Under the pieces are notes generated by a model. It was given only the letters and a program-made list of their open reading frames with translations, made no database searches and had not been told where the DNA came from. The position numbers and the translations under genes were made by a program. Below, piece after piece: positions 5,482 to 7,514 of a stretch of DNA of 7,514 nucleotides; within the stretch, counting starts at the first letter, position 1, and every line of letters begins with the position of its first letter. Where the stretch lies: the NCBI GenBank assembly GCA_024654165.1, contig JANLIP010000081.1, forward strand, positions 1-7,514, read 5' to 3'. Source of the DNA: Candidatus Kaiserbacteria bacterium. GTDB lineage: Bacteria; Patescibacteriota; Minisyncoccia; Phycocordibacterales; UBA2100.

Positions 5482-5853
5482 TTATACGATTTCGGGCGCC
5501 AATGTAGCGACCTTCTGATACCCGCGCTCCACTACCTCCCGTGGAATCGGGCCAAACACGCGATTGGCTTTCGGTTCTTTCTTTTCTTTCTCAACTAAAA
5601 CAACTGCGTTCTCATCAAATCTGATGTAAGAGCCGTCTTTCCGGCGAAAAGCTTTTCTCTGGCGCACGACGACAGCGCGGAAAATATCTTTTTTCTTTAC
5701 AGTCTTGCGAGGCTGTGCGGTTTGAATGGAAAGTACTACCTCATCGCCAAGTTCTGCATAGCGCCTTTTTGAACCGCCAAGGACCTTGAAAATGCGCCCC
5801 GTAATGCCTCCGGAGTTATCTGCAATCTTTACAATTGAACGCGGTTGAATCAT
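5482..5853 (-). CDS. rplN: 50S ribosomal protein L14 (uL14)
   Basis: L14 sits on the 50S face at bridges to the small subunit and is the docking point of the silencing factor RsfS. The 123-residue product matches the family end to end: MIQPRSIVKIADNSGG, KVLGGSKRRYAELGDEVVLSIQTAQP, VKKKDIFRAVVVRQRK, RRKDGSYIRFDENAVVLV and the C-terminal RVFGPIPREVVERGYQKVATLAPEIV. The normally GPVARE-like segment reads GPIPRE. Length is standard (about 122). It is separated from rpsQ by 44 bases filled with CTAG heptamer repeats. Confidence 0.97.
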   Translation of the reverse strand: MIQPRSIVKIADNSGGITGRIFKVLGGSKRRYAELGDEVVLSIQTAQPRKTVKKKDIFRAVVVRQRKAFRRKDGSYIRFDENAVVLVEKEKKEPKANRVFGPIPREVVERGYQKVATLAPEIV

Positions 5854-5859
5854 ATAAAT

Positions 5860-5890
5860 TAGGTGCTAGGGACTAGCTTCTAGGTTCTAG
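5860..5890. repeat. CTAG-centred heptamer tandem repeat in the rpsQ/rplN gap
   Basis: On the plus strand four consecutive seven-base units of pattern TAGNNNC (TAGGTGC, TAGGGAC, TAGCTTC, TAGGTTC; 5860-5887) are followed by a partial TAG unit. The repeat keeps the CTAG core while the middle bases vary. It takes up most of the short gap between rpsQ and rplN. CTAG is usually scarce in bacterial DNA, so four copies in 25 bases is notable. Confidence 0.7.
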
Positions 5891-5897
5891 AAAATAT

Positions 5898-6161
5898 TTA
5901 CTTCACTATTATAAATCTCTTTAATTTGGAAATGGGTCTTGTTTCGCGGATAGTTACTTTCTGTCCCACTTCTGCGGTATTTCCCGGATTGTGCACAAGG
6001 AATTTCTTGCTCTTGCGGATATATTTCTTGTATTTAGGATGCTTCACGTAGCGCTCCACTTGTACGGTTACCGTATCTTTCATCGCGCTCTTAACAACAA
6101 CCCCTTCCAGGAATTTCCCCTCTTGTTTGCTGTTTTCAGTTTTGTTATCAGTTTTTTCCAT
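5898..6161 (-). CDS. rpsQ: 30S ribosomal protein S17 (uS17)
   Basis: S17 binds 16S rRNA helices 7 and 11 early in 30S assembly through an OB fold. The 87-residue product has a short charged leader (residues 1-15) followed by the conserved LEGVVVKSAMKDTVTVQVERYVKHPKYKKYIRKSKKFLVHNPGN and the closing VTIRETRPISKLKRFIIV. Length is in the normal range (about 80-90). The usual HD in the 'aHDe' segment reads HN here. The start follows the end of a nested-palindrome element (6180-6345) by about 18 bases, and no Shine-Dalgarno is present. Confidence 0.96.
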   Translation of the reverse strand: MEKTDNKTENSKQEGKFLEGVVVKSAMKDTVTVQVERYVKHPKYKKYIRKSKKFLVHNPGNTAEVGQKVTIRETRPISKLKRFIIVK

Positions 6162-6179
6162 ACGTTAGAGATTATTGGC

Positions 6180-6345
6180 GAGCGAAGCGAGTTTATAAGC
6201 TCTTACGTCCGCCCAAATTTTCTCAGATTTGCATTTGTACCACATATTGTTCATATCTCCAATGTTTTTTCTTATGTTGTAGTTGTTCGGATTTTGAAAA
6301 TTTAGGCGGATTAGGAAAATATAGTCGCTAAGCTCCTTATTTTCC
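6180..6345 (-). repeat. Intergenic nested-palindrome element, copy 1 (rpmC/rpsQ)
   Basis: On the minus strand: hairpin GGAAAATA/TATTTTCC (6345-6338 with 6321-6314) whose 16-base loop carries GAGCTTAGCGA; a 15-base stem TCCGCCTAAATTTTC (6310-6296) with GAAAATTTGGGCGGA (6222-6208), one G-U pair; a 73-base loop; then, after 16 bases, CTCGCTTCGCTCGC (6191-6178). That last segment can pair with the first loop (AGCGA/TCGCT and GAGC/GCTC). The rpmC stop codon lies at the base of the first arm. The same layout and spacing occur at 7107-7275, so this is a repeat family rather than a chance fold. It could be a MITE-like element or a repeated RNA regulatory or processing unit. Confidence 0.8.
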
Positions 6346-6531
6346 TTTAACAATCTCGCGGGCTTTAAGCTCCGTCAAAATCTGCGCTACATCTCGGCGA
6401 AGAGTCCGGCCCTCGCGCACATTTCTTGTCCGGCTTCCCGCTCCGCCAAATCGGAACACGCGAAGCGCTTCGCGCTTCTCCTTAACCAGGGCCAGCAATT
6501 TCTCCGTGCTTTGTGTTTTTACATCATCCAT
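6337..6531 (-). CDS. rpmC: 50S ribosomal protein L29 (uL29)
   Basis: L29 lies at the polypeptide exit site, next to L23, where nascent-chain factors dock. The 64-residue product is a two-helix protein with the usual pattern: TEKLLALVKEKREALRVFRFG, then RNVREGRTLRRDVAQILTELKARE, matching the family's 'LR...fq' and 'ir..RrdIARilT' segments. An ATG 21 bases upstream (6552) adds MPFRVTG, but that stretch is the arm of an inverted repeat and the family lacks it, so ATG 6531 is preferred. The last codon and stop fall in the hairpin that opens the next intergenic element. Confidence 0.92.
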   Translation of the reverse strand: MDDVKTQSTEKLLALVKEKREALRVFRFGGAGSRTRNVREGRTLRRDVAQILTELKAREIVKGK

Positions 6532-6532
6532 A

Positions 6533-6662
6533 CCCGTCACACGAAATGGCATTGTTTCTGCAATGCTGATTTCATTACTCCGTTAAGTATTCTGATAAGG
6601 GAATGTATATCATAAGTACCGCCAGTTCTAAAACTATTGCCATGCCATTTCGTGTGTTCGGG
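6533..6662. repeat. Long inverted repeat in the rplP/rpmC gap
   Basis: The arms CCCG-TC-ACACGAAATGGCA (6533-6551) and, on the other strand, CCCG-AAC-ACACGAAATGGCA (6643-6662) match over 14 consecutive bases plus CCCG, with a small length difference between. They enclose about 91 bases that include a further hairpin GCATTG/CAATGC (6549-6554 with 6561-6566), which would compete with the main stem. The arms' outer ends (CCCG..ACACG and CGTGTG.CGGG) resemble the main stem of the element at 2038-2183, suggesting a relationship. Confidence 0.75.
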
Positions 6663-6665
6663 CAT
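6537..6665 (-). CDS. Possible 42-residue small protein between rplP and rpmC
   Basis: An open frame from ATG 6665 to TGA 6537 starts 5 bases (TTTTT) after the rplP stop and ends 5 bases before the chosen rpmC start. The product begins MPEHTKWHGNSF and ends QCHFV; I recognise no family and no motif. The frame runs through both arms of the inverted repeat at 6533-6662, and that palindromic structure is enough to account for the DNA. It may be a chance frame, or could keep ribosomes moving through the gap for translational coupling. Confidence 0.18.
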   Translation of the reverse strand: MPEHTKWHGNSFRTGGTYDIHSLIRILNGVMKSALQKQCHFV

Positions 6666-6670
6666 AAAAA

Positions 6671-7093
6671 TTAATGCCTCTCAACAATGCGAACTTTGAC
6701 AGGAAGCTTTGTTCCCGCTTTGCGCAGTGCTTCGCGAGACATGGCTTCGGAAGCTCCGTCTACTTCAAAAAGAATTCTTCCCGGGCGCACATCAAAAACG
6801 TATCCGGCCACATCGCCTTTTCCGCTGCCCATGCCCACTTCTGCGGCCTTTTGAGTGCGCGGCCTGTCGGGGAAAACGCGTATCCAGATCTTGGCGCTCT
6901 TCCCGGCTGCGCGCGTGAGAGACTTTCGTGCCGCCTCAAGCTGGTTTGAGCTCAAACGCGCCTGTGTCATCGCCTTTAAGCCGTATGAGCCGAAAGCAAG
7001 GGACAATCCGCGCGTCTCCGGCCTGACTAGACGACTGCCCCGTCTTCGGCCGGTTTGCCATTTGCGATGTGCTGTTTTTTTAGGAGCGAGCAT
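6671..7093 (-). CDS. rplP: 50S ribosomal protein L16 (uL16)
   Basis: L16 supports the A-site and peptidyl-transferase region and organises 23S rRNA late in assembly. The 140-residue product matches the family: MLAPKKTAHRKWQTGR, LAFGSYGLKAM, LSSNQLEAARKSLTRA, KIWIRVFPDRPRTQKAAEVGMGSGKGDV, and RPGRILFEVDG with the C-terminal AGTKLPVKVRIV. Length is normal (about 136-144). The loop that reaches toward the catalytic centre normally reads VRMGxGKG, with an arginine equivalent to E. coli Arg81; here that residue is Gly87. The gene is bounded on both sides by palindromic gaps, unlike the tight junctions usual at this place. Confidence 0.97.
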   Translation of the reverse strand: MLAPKKTAHRKWQTGRRRGSRLVRPETRGLSLAFGSYGLKAMTQARLSSNQLEAARKSLTRAAGKSAKIWIRVFPDRPRTQKAAEVGMGSGKGDVAGYVFDVRPGRILFEVDGASEAMSREALRKAGTKLPVKVRIVERH

Positions 7094-7106
7094 AAGGTTT
7101 TAATTA

Positions 7107-7275
7107 GCGAGCGAAGCGAGGTTAGTAATAACCTTACCCGCCCAAATTTTTAACACGCAAACATTCGTGCCAACAAAATCTTTCTTGGTAAGTGTAATGG
7201 TTTGTAACATATATTTATCGGGTGTAAAAATTTAGGCGGGTGCGAAAATCATTGTCGCTGCGCTCCGTGATTTTC
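7107..7275 (-). repeat. Intergenic nested-palindrome element, copy 2 (rpsC/rplP)
   Basis: On the minus strand: hairpin GAAAATCA/TGATTTTC (7275-7268 with 7251-7244) with a 16-base loop carrying GAGCGCAGCGA; a 17-base stem whose arms are 7241-7225 and 7152-7136 (ACCCGCCTAAATTTTT..., one G-U pair); a 72-base loop with two smaller hairpins; then CTCGCTTCGCTCGC (7120-7107), complementary to the first loop over 11 bases with one mismatch. The rpsC stop codon is the start of the hairpin's 3' arm. Loops, stem lengths and spacings match copy 1 at 6180-6345, while the hairpin stems differ in sequence yet remain paired. Confidence 0.8.
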
Positions 7276-7514
7276 AGCAAAGATATCTCCGCGATAAATC
7301 CAGACCTTTACGCCCAAAACTCCGTAAGGAAGATAGGCAACCTCGCGTGCGAAATCAATGTCGGCTCGAAGCGTCTGAAGAGGTACTCGGCCTTTCTTGA
7401 TTTTCTCTGTGCGCGACATTTCAGCTCCGCCCAGCCGGCCTGCAAGGGTGATGCGAACTCCTTCCACATCGCGATTTGCCATAACTTTTTCAACTGCTTG
7501 TTTCAAAACGCGCC
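7249..7514 (-). CDS. rpsC: 30S ribosomal protein S3 (uS3), C-terminal part (gene runs off the right edge)
   Basis: S3 forms part of the mRNA entry channel on the 30S head and has helicase activity there with S4. The visible 87 residues are the C-terminal domain: [76 protein letters not shown], all strongly family-like. The reading frame is open to the window edge, so the true start lies outside; an internal TTG at 7506 is not a start. The tail after WIYRGDIFA, namely ENHGAQRQ, is encoded inside the first hairpin of the following palindromic element, so the protein's end may have been reshaped by that element. The stop is TGA, which argues against TGA recoding. Confidence 0.96.
   Translation of the reverse strand, partial: RVLKQAVEKVMANRDVEGVRITLAGRLGGAEMSRTEKIKKGRVPLQTLRADIDFAREVAYLPYGVLGVKVWIYRGDIFAENHGAQRQ

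Noticed and set aside
5860..5890. CRISPR-like array
   Set aside because: Units are only seven bases with no spacers, so this is a short tandem repeat.
6165..6353. Minus-strand frame of 62 codons between rpmC and rpsQ
   Set aside because: It starts inside rpmC and is built from the arms of the nested-palindrome element; coding not supported on its own.
7100..7210. Minus-strand frame of 36 codons before rplP (MLQTITLTKK...)
   Set aside because: The start context is good, but most of the frame is element stem and end motif, so I kept it as an observation rather than a gene.

Overview
The window is the 3' part of an S10 operon followed by the spc operon of a bacterium, all read on the minus strand (right to left): rpsC (3' end only), rplP, rpmC, rpsQ, rplN, rplX, rplE, rpsN, rpsH, rplF, rplR, rpsE, rplO, secY, then the 5' end of a guanylate kinase gene (gmk). 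Every protein is intact in frame and close to its family's normal length; no true gene was found on the plus strand. The encoded proteins are small- and large-subunit ribosomal proteins plus the SecY translocon channel, the usual co-transcribed translation/secretion set.

The organism is most likely a member of the candidate phyla radiation (Patescibacteria), perhaps Parcubacteria-like. The basis is: rpmD (uL30) is missing from its normal slot between rpsE and rplO, as is known across that group; no gene has a recognisable Shine-Dalgarno sequence and most are preceded by a short A/T run ending at the ATG; rpsN is the short four-cysteine zinc type; and one gap holds heptamer repeats. TGA is used as a stop (rpsC), so recoding of TGA is unlikely. 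The phylum call is inference.

The unusual content is in the gaps. Most junctions are tight (1 to 44 bases), but six are about 118 to 280 bases long, and each of these holds strong inverted-repeat structure. Two of them (rpsC/rplP and rpmC/rpsQ) carry homologous, roughly 156-base nested palindromes with a shared layout: a hairpin whose loop is GAGCNNAGCGA and which contains the upstream stop codon, a long CCGCC[U]AAAUUUU stem, a loop of about 73 bases, and a terminal CTCGCTTCGCTCGC that can pair back to the first loop. A third, diverged copy lies between rpsE and rplO, exactly where rpmD would be. Other palindromes fill rplP/rpmC and secY/gmk; the latter runs from the secY stop codon to the gmk start codon.

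The rplE/rpsN gap differs: it holds a good sigma70-type promoter (TTGACT-17-TATATT) overlapped by a terminator-like hairpin, then a leader of about 220 bases with strong hairpins before rpsN. This could uncouple rpsN and the downstream spc genes from the upstream S10-type transcript.
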